Source of the DNA: Edaphochlamys debaryana
Lineage: Eukaryota; Chlorophyta; Chlorophyceae; Chlamydomonadales
DNA: 64,000 bases
Assembly: GCA_016858145.1 (NCBI GenBank)
Contig: JAEHOE010000096.1
Coordinates: 248,001 to 312,000 of the forward strand
Direction: 5' to 3'
Each line of letters begins with the position of its first letter. Within the stretch, counting starts at the first letter, position 1. Position numbers and translations under genes: made by a program. Positions 13,064-25,543 of the stretch are shown here, piece after piece. Under the pieces are notes generated by a model that was not told the origin of the DNA, made no database searches, and worked only from the letters and a program-made list of their open reading frames with translations.

Positions 13064-16000
13064 ATGGCTGGTGCCCGCGGGGAGCCCCAATGGAACCCTG
13101 ACGACTACAGATGGGACGGAGTGAGTTCGGGCGGCCCGGCGTGCCTAATCCATTCGCCACCAGCCTCGTTGCGCGTTTCGGCCTGTAGCACCTACGTGAA
13201 TCCACTTTTGTGTCACAGGTGACACTCTCCGCGGAGCGCAGGCCCCTCGCGGGTAAGCCTGACTGGCGCAACAATGCGCAGCATCCCTCACCAGTTGTCT
13301 CAGCGTTGCCATTACCCGCCGACTTGATGCAAACCACTTGTATGAAGAATAGGCGCAAGCCACCTTACTTCAGGTTACGACGAGGTCGTCGTTCTCCTGC
13401 GGCCCCACAGGCCGACGCAACTCTCCCGCGGAGGACCCTGCGGGAGCTTATCAGGAATACCTTGGGGATGTTCCTTGCTTGATGTCCCGGCCGGCGGTGG
13501 GAGTCCTGCCAAAGGCGCAGAGGCTCGTCTGCCAGGCGAGTTACTTGCTCGCTTGCGCATGCTTCGCTTACATCCTTTGCATTGGTGCTTGGTTGAGGCG
13601 TTAGTGCTGCGTTTGGACCGGGCAGGTTGCATGTGTGCGCTCTTGGGCTTACTCCACGCGGTTGCTGTGCAGATTCAAGGATGCAATCGAAGTCTGCAGA
13701 ACAGCAAGCTATACTATCAGGTCAGCTGGCGGACCCGGGACGGGTTTGATCCCCGCGGTTGGCGCGGCGTTTCGCTCTGGGCGAGGAATGAAATACCAGC
13801 AGGTTGCTCTCGTTCGTGACCAGCAAGTGGCAACTGCACGCCTGCAAGTTGGACCGGTCGAGGCCTGTTTCGATACCGCAAAACGGTCACCCTTCTGCGC
13901 ATCTCTATGTGCAGCGCTTCAAGCTGTGTGAGGACCACCTGAAGGCCCCCGCCATCGCGATCGACGGGGTCCTGTCGCGCCTCTGCCAGCAGGTGCGCGG
14001 GGCCTCGCTGCAAATGTGCGCGTTTGGCCACGTCGTGAGATTCCCTGCCTAAGCGAGGCTTCGCCCCCATTCCCCGCGCGCCCCTCACCGCCTGGCCCCT
14101 CAACCCGCATCCCCCACAGTGCGGCCGGTTCCATGAGCTCTCGGCCTTCGAAGGAAAGAAGCGCACGTGCAAACTGCAGGTGCGGCCAAGCCAGGGGCTG
14201 GGGCCGTCGGGGGCGCTGCGGCCTAGCGCCAGGGCGCCTTTGCCCTCCCCCTCGGGCTCACCCCCGCCACCACAGACCACACCACTCCGAGCCTTTCCCT
14301 GTCGCCCCCACCCATCTCCGCCTAATTGGCACCCATTCGCCAATTGACGCACCCTTCGTCTCCCTCTCCGCCTTCACTCTCCACCCCAGCTCGACCGCAT
14401 CCGGACCGCAAAGCAGCAGCGCAAGGGTGGCTCGCACCCCAAGGGCCGCTTCTCGGAGAGCCCCGATCGCGACATGGACACATCCACGCCGTACGATGCC
14501 GTACATCACGGCCAGCGCGGCCGCTCGTCCAACAACGCCTCTGGCGGCCAAAGCGGCGGCAGCACGGACTCTGACTCTGGCGGCATGGGCCGAGTGATAG
14601 GGCGCGGCGGCCGCGCGGCGGCTGGCAAGAAGGGCGCTGCCAAGGGGCGGGGGACGGGGGGCAAGCGGAGCTACGGATCCGCCGAGGACGGCCCCGGGGG
14701 CTCGGACGGGCAGCATGACGCCATGGGCCGCCAGAACAGCGGCGGCGACCTGCCGCCGACGTCGCAGCGGCGCGGCCCGCCGCAGCGGCACCCGGACCCC
14801 ATGGACATGGGCTACGGCGGCGGCGGCGGCGGCGGCGGTGGCGGCAACGGCGGCGGAGGCGCCAGCAGCAACAGCACCGGCGGCGCCGTCGCTGGCGGCG
14901 GCGGTGGCGGGCTGGAGGCGCAGGCCGCCATGGTGCTGGCGGGCACGGGGTCCGGCAACATGCTGGATATGCTGACGGCGGCTGTCGTACAGCGCCTAGC
15001 GCCCGGCGGCGCCATGAACCCCTTCGCCGGCGGCCCCGGCGGCGGCGGCGGGGTCGGCGGCGGCGGCGGTGGCGGCAGCCCAGGCCACTCGGGCGGCAGC
15101 CCACGAGATCAATATGGCGGCGGCGGCGGCGGCGGCGGTTGGCAGAGCGGACCAGCGTTGGGCATGGGCGGCCGTACGGGTAGCCTGCCCGTCAACCCCA
15201 TGTGGTCAGATCACATGCGGGGCGGTCCGCAGCAGTCGCCCGCTGGCACTGCCCGCGGCGCTTCGCCCATCGACCCGGCGCCGGTCCAGGGGGGTTTGCT
15301 GCGGCCCAACGCCTCAGCGCCGGAGAACTGGGGCCCGCTCGGCGGCGGCGGCGGTGGCGGCGGCGGCGGCGGCAGCATCGCCCGGCCCAGCCTCACGACG
15401 CCGCTGTGGGCGGACTACCCCGGCCTCCAGGGCAACGGCGGCGGCGGCGGCCTGCCGGGCCCGCGTGGGCCCGCCCGGGCCACGCCCATGGCTGCCGCCG
15501 CCGTCGAGGCCCTGGTCGTGGCCTGCACTGGCGGCACCGCCGCCGCCGGCAGCGGCACGGGCAACGGCAGCGGCAGCGGCAGCACGGACCTGGTGGAGAG
15601 GGAGCTGCAGGGCATGCTGGCGGATCTGCGTCAGGGCCTGGCTGGGCCCGGAGTGGGCCCCAGCGCTGGGCCCGGCATGGGCATGGGCATGATGAGCGGC
15701 GCGGGCCAGGGCGGCCTGCCGCCCAGGGGCCCCGTTGGGCCCGGCTTCCAGGGGCCCAACGCCCCTGCCGGAGGCGTCTACGGAATGGTGAGAGCTGGGG
15801 GGGCTCAAGTTCAGTCGGGCGCATCAGGCTCGCGCCCTACCCCCACGTCGAGGAACCTCGGGACTTGTTGGCCTCACTGCGCCCGTTGACGCCGGTTGTG
15901 TGTGGCGGACGAAGACCCTTTTTTCCTCTCCAAGCCTGGGGCTGGCTGCCTCCTTTGCACCGCGACGCCGCTGTCTGACACGTCTGTCCGCGGCCTCAAT

Positions 16001-19000
16001 CCCGTTTGCCCCACGCACAGGACCCGAACGCTCCTACGGCCGTCTGCTCCGCCGGCAGCGTGGGCCCCGCCCGCAGCCCCACCGACGGCGGCCTGAGCGG
16101 CGGCGTGCCTGGCGGTGGCGGCGGCGGTGGCGGCGGCAGCGGCAGCACGTCGGCGGCGGCGGCGCTGCTGGTCAGCGGCGGCGGCGGCAGCGTCGATGCG
16201 CAGCTGGTTGAGAAACTGAAGAACCTATCCAAGTCATCCAGCTCCGCGTCGGGCGTGGAGCTGATGGAGATCTATGACGTCATGGTACAGCAGGTACGAC
16301 ACTCGGGCACAGTACGGCAGGCGATGCACGCCAGGAGACATCTACCTGTGATTGTGCATTGTGTGGCTGAGCGAAGGCCCGATTCAAGCCCTGCACTTAT
16401 AACCGCTCCCTGGCTCTCTTCAAATTCCCAACAGGGTCTCCTCGACGGATCCGGATCTGGATCTGGCCTGGGATCTGGCTCGGGCTTGGCCCTGAGTGGC
16501 GATCCCCACGCCCTCGCCGGCTCTACCACCGGTCTAGGCCCGAGCAACAGTGGCAACGGATTCGGCCCCAACCAGGGCCAGGGCCAGGCCCAGGCCCAGG
16601 CCCGCGATAGCCAGGCCCAGGCCCAGGGGCAGGCCTCCCTGCAGGGCATGGCCCTGGGTGGGCCTCCGCCCGGACGCCAACAGGCCGGACTCGGTCCGGG
16701 TCCGGGCCATGGTTCGGCCGGACTGGCCGGATCCATGCAGATGGGAGGCATGGGCCCATCCCACCCCCATCAGCCGCACCACGGGCTCCCGCAGCATCCG
16801 CACCAGGGCCCGCCCCACCACCAACAGGCCCAGCTCCCCATGGGCGGCGGCGCGTACGGCGGCATGCAGGCCCAGGCCCAGGCCCAGGCCCAGGGCGGGC
16901 CCCTGGGCCTGCAGGGCCCTGCCCTGCCCATGCAGGGCAGTCGGGACTCGCCCAACCTCAGCACGCACCACTCAGCGGGGCACTCGCAGGGCCCGCGGCC
17001 CGCCGGCAGCGGCGGCTACGGCGGCGGCGGCCCCCTGCCCGCCGCCGGCGGCGGCGGGACCCTGGGCCCGCACGGCAGCGGGCCGCTCCACGGCGCAGCA
17101 CAGCACGCGCTGCTGCAACAGCCGCAGCACGGCCCGCCGCCGCCATCGCACGCGCCGCACGCGCACGGCGGTTGGGCCGGCGCCAACAACCCGTACTACG
17201 GCGGCTCTTCGGCTCCGTCGCCCGATGGCAGTGGTGGCGCCGCCAACAGCCCCAGCTACGTGGCGCGTGACACGCTGTCGCGAGTGACGCTCAAGATGAT
17301 GGGGTGCCTGCCGGAGGAGCTGCCGCCGCCCATGCGCGCCAACCTGCAGCAGTGGGCCTCGGCGGGGGCGGCGGCGGAGGTGCTGCAGGCGTGCATGCGC
17401 CCCGGTGAGCGTTTGGGGGCACAGCCACGGGTGGTCGGACGTCGGGGGCTCTGCACCTTCCGAGGCTCAGTGGAAACGCATCGGATCTGCCCAGCAATAC
17501 CCTTTTGCCTTATCGATGAATCCTAACTTTCCGCCCAGCTGGAGGTGGACGTGGTACACACCCGCCTCCTCCCCCCCCATTCACACCCTGACTACCCCCC
17601 CTCCCACCTCCGCCCCGCCTCCCCCCCCCAGGCTGCGTGGAGCTGGTGGTGGATGTGGTACACACCTGCTCCGCCCTGGAGTTCGCGGCGCTGGCGCTGG
17701 GGCACGGCTCCGTGGAGGCGGCGCAGCGGGCGCTGCGGCGGGCGGTCACGGAGCAGCTGGCGGACGGTGGGAGATCGGGAGGGGGGGTGGGGGGGTGAGT
17801 AGCGGGGGAGGTGGGGGGCCGGGTAGGGGACCGGGGGTGGGTCCCCAGGTGTGGGAGAGGTGAGGGCCGCGGGGCGATACGGGCTCGGGGACGGCAAAGC
17901 GGTCCAACTGTCTGTCATCTGGGGCAGGCGCCCGCTCCTCTCTGGTCTCCCGCATGACCCCTAATCCCCTTCCTGCCCCATCACCCCTACCCCTCCCTCC
18001 CCCCCGCAGACCACGAGCTGATCCTGGAGGTGGGCGACCTCGTCCTCAACGCCCCCGTGCCCCCGCCCCCCGCCTCGGCCTCGGCCGCGGCCACGGCCGC
18101 CGCGGACCGCAAGCCGCCGCCCCCCGCGGCCGCCATCCGCACATGGGAGGAGGCGGCCGCGGCCTTTGCCCGCGAGGACGAAGCCACCGGCCCGGCGCCC
18201 GCGGCCCCGCCGCCGGCCGGTGCGCCCAAGGCCGTGCGCAAGCCAACCATCATGGCTTGCTCCATCGCCGCCGCCTGCGCAGGTGCGGCCTGCGCGCCAA
18301 GACCCGCCCGTCCGCTGCAATGGCTCGGGGGAGCGGCCCGACCCATTCGCTTCTGCCCCCCTACCTCCGGGGTTTGACGTGCCGGCCCAGCTGCCATCGA
18401 GGGTGCCCTGCTGACTGCGCCCGTGCGCCACCCCCTTATCCCCCTTGGCGCGTTCCCGCTCAGCAACAAACATCCCTTCTCCCCCCACCCCCCCGCCCCA
18501 CACAGGCCCCGTGGTGGCGATCACGCTGGAGGGCTGCGACCTGTCGCACCCCGACACGGACCTCCTCGCGCGCCTCGGCGGCCAGTCCCTGCGCGTCTCC
18601 ACCGCCAAGCTGCCGCCGCGCCGCAAGCCTGCGCCCGCGCCCGCGTCCGAGCCCGCGCGCGGGCCGTCCGGTCCGCAGCGAGACCAAGGCTCGACCGGGG
18701 CGGGCCCACGGGCCGCGCTGGAGGCGGCGGCGGCGGAGGGGCAGGGGCAGGGCGAGGAGGTCTCCCGCCTGGGTGCGCTGGTGGTGCCCAGCCGCGGCTC
18801 GGGGATGATAGTGGTGGAGGCGCGGCGCGGGCGGCTGCTGGGCGACTGGTGGCCCATCCTGGTGGTTCCGGAACCCGAGGTGGCGGCGGAGATCAACAGC
18901 CTGCTGGAGCCGTCCACCGAGGCCGCCTGCCCGGTGCCGGCCCCGGCCCCGGCCGCGGCGAGGGGCGAGGCGGAGGGCGAGGAGGGCGAGAGCGAGGGCG

Positions 19001-21955
19001 AGGAGAGCAAGGGCGAGAGCGAGGACGGCAGCGAGGTGGAGGAGCCGGTTGGGGGCGGCCGGGCGCTGCCGCTGCCCGCCGCGCCGGCTTGGTAAGCGGG
19101 GTGCGGAGGAGGGGCAGCGGACAGGAATCGCACGGGGCATCAGTAACTCGCCGCGTCTCCAGCGCCCTTGGCATGCCCTGTTGCCAGTCCACCACTGGCC
19201 CTCTCTCGCCTCCTCCCTCAAGCCAGAACTGTGTTCCCTCCCCCTCTCTCGCCTCTTCCCCTTTGCGCAACCTTTCAGGTTCCGCTCCTTCCTGGTGGAC
19301 CTAGGGCAGGTGCTGGACTGGGCGGCGTGGAGCAACCCCGAGGAGGAAGACGAAGAGCCGCCGCCGGGCTCGAGCCCGGGCCCACGTGGGTCCGCCTCGG
19401 GCCCCGGCGCGGGGACCCTCCGCAACGACTCTTCGTCTGCCACCAGCGCCAGCGCGGACACGTGGGGCACGAGCCTGACCGGGGCCTCGAGCAATGCCAG
19501 CTCGCTGCTCAACTCCACGGTGAGGCGGTTGGCGGTTGGTCCGGCTGGTGGTTGGGATGGTCGTTGAGAGTGTGGTCGGTGGGTGATGGGGAAGCTGGTA
19601 GAGGGTGATTGGCGGGTGGTTGCAGGCAAGCGGGCATTTGCTTGCGGATCAAGGAGAGGGCTCATTGCAAAGAGGCTGAAGCAGGACTGCTCCCGCTCCG
19701 TTGTTCCCCCTTCCAGGAGGGTCACGGCGGCCCGCAGCCCTCGGCGCCTTCCGCCCCCGAAGCCCACCGCATGCTCTTCCCCACCGCCACCCGCGCCGCC
19801 GCGATGCGCCGCCGCCAGGGCGGGCCCGGCGCGCTGCGTACGGCGCCCAAGTCCGTCCAGGCCCAGGCCCAGGCTCTGGCCGCCACCGCCGTACAGGCCT
19901 CCTGGGCCTCGGGCGCTGACGTCAGCGCTGACTCGGCCGCCGGCACGCTGGACGGTTGCAGCTGGGCCACGTCATGTGGGACGAGCATGGCCGCCAGCAG
20001 CTGTAGCCGGGCGGATGCGGGGCCTGGCGGCGCCGTCGGCGGCGGCGCTGAGCGGGGCGACGGTCGCACATGGGACGGCCGAGCTCTGACGGCGCTGCGC
20101 GAGGCCGAGGCGGCGCTCGAACGGCGGCTGTCGTACAAGGCCTGCCGCCTGCTTGCCTTCTGCGTCGCGCGGTGCGTGCGGTGGAGGCGGGGGTCGGTCG
20201 TTGCAAGCGGGGCAAGGCAAGGGAGTATCCTTCACCTTTCCCGCAGGCCGTTCCTGCTGCTCATTGTTGAACCCTCCCCCTTCTTTCCCGGCGCCGCAGG
20301 GGCCTGGTCGCCACGTCCTCGCTTCTGTGGCGAGTGCTGGGGCTCCAGGTGGGGCTGGGAAGGGGTTGGGCCGGCTTCGGTTTCGGGGCTGGGTCCGACC
20401 TACCCACAAGCCGCGCGAGCCCTCTCCCCGTCTCCCCCTTCTCCATCTCTGTAACAGGCACCCCCCTCGTTCCCCTCCTCCCCCACCCCCTCAGGGCGTG
20501 GCGCTCAGCAGCGTCCTGGACCACGCGCTTTTCGACGGCGAGGGGCTGCTGCTGTGCGCCGTGCGCTCGCGCAGCCGCGCCATGCTGGAGGCGCTCATGG
20601 CGCAGGGGCGGGGCGCGTGGGTGTCACGCGACCTTGGCCGCTCGGGTGAGTGCGGGGCTCGAGGGAGGGACGGAGGGAGGGAGGGAGGGTCGGGGCTTCC
20701 GGGGACGGGGCGGGGCGGGGCGGGGCGGGGCAGGAGGAGGCAGCGGCTGACGTTGTCAACAAGGGGCGTGTGGTCAAGGAGCGTGTGGTGTAGAGCGGTT
20801 TTGCTCGTCATGAGGGTGCCAGTACGGCAGAACGGTCGTAGTTGCGGCAGCTGTCGGCCTGCACGACACCTCCGCCGTTCTGCCGAAGCTCGGCCGTCGG
20901 TTTTGCGAGGTCCCCAAGGTACATTAGCGCTCCAGTCTACCGTGCTATGCACCATGCAACGTACTTGCAGATGAGGCAGTCTGGGTTTGTGATGGGTTCC
21001 GAGTCGGGTCTGTCGCGTTCCCAGCTGCAACCTTCTCGCCGCTTCCCCGCCGATCGATTTGCTTCACCTTCCTTCAGCCTTCCTTTTGGCGTACCGTATG
21101 CGAGCTCGTATCACGCAACACCCAGCAGCGCCCGCAGCTCGGCTTGCGAGCCCTTCTCTGCGAGCCTCTCTCTCGATTATGTCGACTTGCGACTGAAGTT
21201 CTTTTCTATCGCCCGCAGGTCCTTCGGGCATGACGCCGCTGCACCTGGCCGCGTCGCTACCGGGCGCGCAGTCGGTGGCGATCGCCCTACTCGAGGCCGC
21301 GCCGGAGGCCGCGACTCTGTGGTTCACGCTCAAGTCGCAGAGCGGCACCACGCCTGCTGAGCTCGCGGTCCGCCATTCCCGCGCCGAGATCAACGCCCTC
21401 GCGGTCCGGCTGCTTCAGAGCGTGGTGGCGGCCGCCGGCCTGCCGCTGCCCAACATGCAGCAGCCGCGGCCCCGCCCTCGGCCTCAGCCGCAGCCGCAGC
21501 CGCAACCGCAGCCGGCTGTCGCGGGCGCTGCCGCAGCTACGCACTCACCCTCGCCGGCGCCTTTGCCCGAGTCGGCGGTGCAGACTGCGCCCCGCGTCGC
21601 TTCCGCCGGCTCCTCGCAGCCGGAGACCCCGGCGGCGGTGGACGCACAGGCCAAGACTTCGGCCGCAGCCTCGGAGGGAGGCCCGGGCTCCGACGGAGCG
21701 GACCGGCTGCTGCAGCAGATGCATGGGCTGAGCCTGCAAGCCACGCCGGCGGCGCCCCAGGCGCCCGCTCCGGCTGCGGTGCATGCGGCCCCGGTGCCGC
21801 CTGCCCGTAACGTCAGCGGTAGCGGAGCCCTGAGCGGCTCTTCCACAAATGCTTCCAACAGCGCGGGGAGCGGCAAGGGCACGGGCGGCCTAAAGGGCTG
21901 GCTCAAGGGACTTGTGAAGAGCGCCAAAGATAAGGAATCCAAGGGCGGGCGCTAG
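13064..21955 (+). CDS. SBP-box (SQUAMOSA promoter-binding-like) transcription factor, 1871 aa
   Basis: Seventeen exons: 13064-13120, 13219-13252, 13411-13481, 13673-13720, 13915-13992, 14120-14179, 14390-15787, 16021-16293, 16435-17404, 17632-17766, 18010-18282, 18506-19091, 19279-19519, 19717-20171, 20300-20348, 20495-20645 and 21219-21955. Phases fit throughout (5616 nt). The SBP zinc domain spans about residues 53-130. Zn1 ligands are C53, C58, C75 and H78; Zn2 ligands are C94, C97, H101 and C113, matching the family spacing. A long Gly/Ala/Gln/Pro region follows, to about residue 950. Next come segments typical of large plant SPL proteins: VTLKMMGCLPEELPPPMRA with MRPGCVELVVDVV, WFRSFLVDLGQVLDW, and an ankyrin-like GMTPLHLAA. 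A DNA-binding nuclear regulator is expected. The tail lacks the Cys-rich block known from Chlamydomonas CRR1, so a copper role is not implied. The third intron does not start with GT. Confidence 0.9.
20700..20731 (+). repeat. GGGGC tandem tract in an SBP-gene intron
   Basis: At least five consecutive GGGGC units lie within the 20646-21218 intron. Such G-runs can form G-quadruplexes in the transcript; no function is shown. Confidence 0.7.
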
Positions 21956-24866
21956 GGCACAATAGCGCTTCCTGGCGCGTGGTTGTCCCACGAACTGGGT
22001 TTAAGGGCCTTTGTTTACCAGCACCGTATGTGGTGTGCCATAGAAGCTGCAGCAATACCAGGAGAGAGGGAACCTCGTTTCCATTCATGAAAGGCGGGCG
22101 GCATACACTGCGTGGGTGACACAAGCGGTGGACAGGCAAGCGGGGGACATATTGTTAGCTCAAGGGTTGGCGTGGTGCACCTGCGCTTTGTAGCACCTGC
22201 CCAGACCGGAGGCCAAGGCTCGATCGAGGCTCTTCAGTACAGGGTGGTGGTCTTGACGCACGGAGGCGTGTAGTGTGTGTGTGGGGGGGGTATCTTGCAT
22301 GGGGATAGATGCATGGCAGGCCGTTGCAAGGGCTACCTTGATGGCAGGCCTTCTGGGAATACTACCACAACAGGGAGGTTAGGGGCACAGACGTGCAGCG
22401 ATAGGGATTCTTGCAAAACACGGGACGCGCAAGACACAAGAAAAAGATGTTGGGGCGCGATGTGCTGCGTCATGGGATTGTGTGCCAGGCATCTATCTGG
22501 GGCGTGCTGAGGGTGGACCTTGGGTACACGTGCAGACCACGCCTGCTGTGTGACTTGCTGCCACCTGAGCGTTTTTGCCCTGCTGCGTTCGCTGTTGCCA
22601 TGGGAAGTAAAAGGCAGTGCCGTGCTTGGGGCGCATGGGGGTTGGCGCTGCGGCCGTTCGTGACGCTTGCAGATGAGGTGCTTGAAGCAAGCCCTTGGGT
22701 GGAGGCGTACCGGTTTCTTCTCGTGCCGGTACCGTCAAGCCCGCGTTCCAGGTGAGAGTTTGCGCTGGCTGTTGTGGGGCGTTTTATGGCCCTACGATAT
22801 GCTTACTGGTGCGCACGTTTGGCTCGGGTGGCGCATTAACTGCTCCGGCTCCACTCCTAGCCGCACCTGCGCATGCTGCGACAACTGCAACAGATGATTT
22901 AAATCACGCAGCCTTGACATGGGTGTTCGACTTTTATGGGCGGCAGAGGTCACTCGGGAGGAGGGTCGAGGAGGACGTTCAACATCAAGGGTGGTGTCAG
23001 GCGAACGCGAGTTGTGCGCGCAAGCCTTGCTCCCCTCGTGGACGGGCGTGTGTGCGGAACGGGCGGGGCTCTGGGCCACGGAACGTATTGCTCTGACAAG
23101 GTATCCTAAGGGGTGCGCAGCGGTATGTGTGGGCGTCGATGCGTTGTTCCCTTGTCGAGTTCTGGTGACCCAGGCGTCGCTGTCATGTGAGTGCTTTTGT
23201 GCCGTCATTGGCGTGTTGCCATGGGTTATGGGTGTTGCCGTTTATTGCTCGGTCTGAGCGTGACATGGGCACGACCGCCCTTGGAGTGGTCCATTGATGC
23301 GTCCGTGGTACCCACGTCGCACGTGCTTTGGCCTGAGAATGCCGGCGCCGTAGGGCTCCGGTCGGCCAAGGCCTCGGGAGTCAACGCGGGGATGCGCGCC
23401 AACAACGAACGGATGGAAGAGATGTGTATCGCCGCGGCGCCGCAGGATGGGAATGGCAGGTGTGATGATTGGGGTGGGCAGGTCCCCGAGAACGCATAGC
23501 GCGGGAAGGGGTGGGCAGGAGGCTGTGTGCAGGCGTGCCCCCTGCCGTTGGCTCGCAGTGTAACAGTGTGCTGACCGGCCCGCAAGTCGCCCTGTTTGGT
23601 CTGTCAGCAAAGTGGCGCGGTCACCGTGCTCTAACAAACCCTGCAGACCGCAGCCATGTAGATAGCGGACCTCGCGGTACAGCAACCCCCGGGCTTGTGT
23701 GGCACGCCGGTCAAGCTGTTTCGCTCATCCTGTGCCTGATCGGTTCCTGGCGTACAGTTCTGGCGGTCTGAGCAGGGGGGGGGGGTAAAAACATTAGTTC
23801 CATACACCACCCCACAAAAGTTCGGACGCCCCCGACCCGATGCGGCTTCTTGCCACGTTGTTCTCGTCAAACCCCCCCGACCCCCCCACCCCCCCCCCTT
23901 GCCGTACACTGCACACACTGCCGTACATGGCCATAATGTAACCCGTTTCCCTCGACTTTTGTGCCAATCGCCTGCGCTTCGTGTGCGCTACTGCCTTGCG
24001 CGTGAACCGGAAGCGTCGATGAGGCTTGGGTCCTGTCCATTGACCATCCCCGCGTCCATGGACCACTCTCCGGTACCTTACATCCGCGCTATTCATGCCC
24101 TATGCCTCCTATATGATGAGCTACAGCCATAATAGTACATCCGGACGTCTAGCAGCGGTGGCAGTGCCGGTCGTGACGTGTCCCACGCGCGGACATGCCG
24201 ACATGTGGCACCCGCAGCCACCCTTCAACCACCATCCCTATGGTCTGTGGTGCTCAGGCATACCCACGGTTCAGCCTCTCCTTCATACCACGCGTTTACG
24301 CAAGGAAAGGGCCCTTGGGCTGCGTCAGACCGCTGTGACAAAAGTTCGGACGGGAGCTGTACAAAAGTTCGGGACCCCCCTCCCCCCCCCCCACTTTGAG
24401 GGCTCATAACTTTTTTCCTAGAACCTCGATTTCATTCTGAAAGCGGATTTTGGCTCTTCTTGTCGAGCTCTCCAAAGTTAAAGCGTGGTGTATTTTTTTA
24501 CACTTCCTGCCCCCCCCCTGGTCTGAGCGGTGTGGGCTGTGGGGCATTACATGGCCCGCCTGGGGCCGGCCAGATCATCAAAGCCACCACACGGGTGCCC
24601 TCACTCAGCCCAAGAGTGCCGGCTTGCCATTGCCGTGAGGACTCAACTGAGGCCGTGCAGGCAGGCAAGATGGATACCGTACGAGCAGCTCGCACGTGGC
24701 CCAGGAGAGGCCGCAACGCGTGGCAGCAATACCGGTGAGGACTGCAGACGGCAGGGGAGCCCGTGTGCCGCGGGGCCCTCGGCGCTGGCGCACACGCATG
24801 CACAGATCACGACAACAAGAATGGTTCGCACCACGGCGGTGCTGAGCCCTTAACTTATACTACGCA
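21956..24866. other. Repeat-like intergenic region with a recurring 12-bp motif and long C/G homopolymers
   Basis: No gene is supported. The first part should include the 3' untranslated region of the SBP gene. The motif ACAAAAGTTCGG occurs near 23815, 24338 and 24361. It sits beside G or C homopolymer tracts at about 23775, 23890, 24375 and 24510 and a locally AT-richer stretch (24405-24500). The base composition differs from the surrounding genes and suggests old inserted elements. Confidence 0.45.
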
Positions 24867-25543
24867 GTGGCGACGAGTTTGCCGCCGCGAGCAATGGTGA
24901 ACCGTAATTCAATGGTGAGCACTCACTGCACCAATCGGGACGAGAGGAAACAATTATTTCACACGGTTTCACATGACACGTCACGGAGCAGTGGGCGGCT
25001 GCGAACGGCCCCTGAGAGCTTTGTGACGGACGGGCAGGTGCCAGGAGTTAAGATGTGCAGGTGGAAGCACTGGATGGGATCGCCCAGGCATGGGAGGTGC
25101 TTTATTGAGCGCTGGCAGCACAGGCAACTGATGCGGTTCAGGCTATGCTGTTTTGCGCTGGAGGTAAACCGGCCTGACGGGCGGGAGAGGCACGAGCGGT
25201 GGTGCAGGGTGTGTCAGAACCCCCAACAAGTCGAGGACGAGCGGCATTTCTTACTTGATTGCGTAGCTTTGGCTGGAACGCGACAGGAGCTGTGGGCCTT
25301 TGAAGGGTTAGCTCCGGGGGCGTCTATGGAAGAGGTAATGGCGGTCGGGGACCAGCGGGGTCTGGCCCGGGTAATTGTGGCTCTGCGACACGCGCGATAC
25401 TTGCAAGTCGGCGAGTTGGCTTAGAGAACTTTGCGATCTATCTCTTTTTGTGCGGTATATACTTTGCAGACGTTTTGCTAAGCTCATGAAGCCTTTTGGC
25501 TCGTTTGGGCTTACAGCCAAGATGCTGTAAACATCATCATCAC
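24867..25543 (+). mobile_element. 3' end of a non-LTR retrotransposon (LINE), 5'-truncated
   Basis: An open frame ends at a stop at 25422-25424. Its last part reads W-C-R-V-C ... VEDERHFLLDC ... TRQELW, a CxxC-x10-H-x4-C finger typical of the C-terminus of LINE ORF2 downstream of reverse transcriptase. No reverse transcriptase or endonuclease is visible upstream, so the copy is truncated at its 5' end, as is usual for LINEs. About 100 bases of 3' untranslated DNA follow, ending in TGTAAA plus a short CAT repeat at 25526-25543. That repeat probably marks the element's 3' terminus. The exact 5' border cannot be set; the element may begin somewhat before or after 24867. Confidence 0.65.

Noticed and set aside
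14322..15808. Long Arg/Pro/Ala ORFs antisense to the SBP gene
   Set aside because: They are shadow frames of GGC-repeat coding sequence on the plus strand; the plus-strand exon chain keeps frame over 17 exons.
13064..21955. Assignment of the SBP gene as the copper regulator CRR1
   Set aside because: The domain order is similar, but the C-terminal Cys-rich block is absent, so only the family is claimed.
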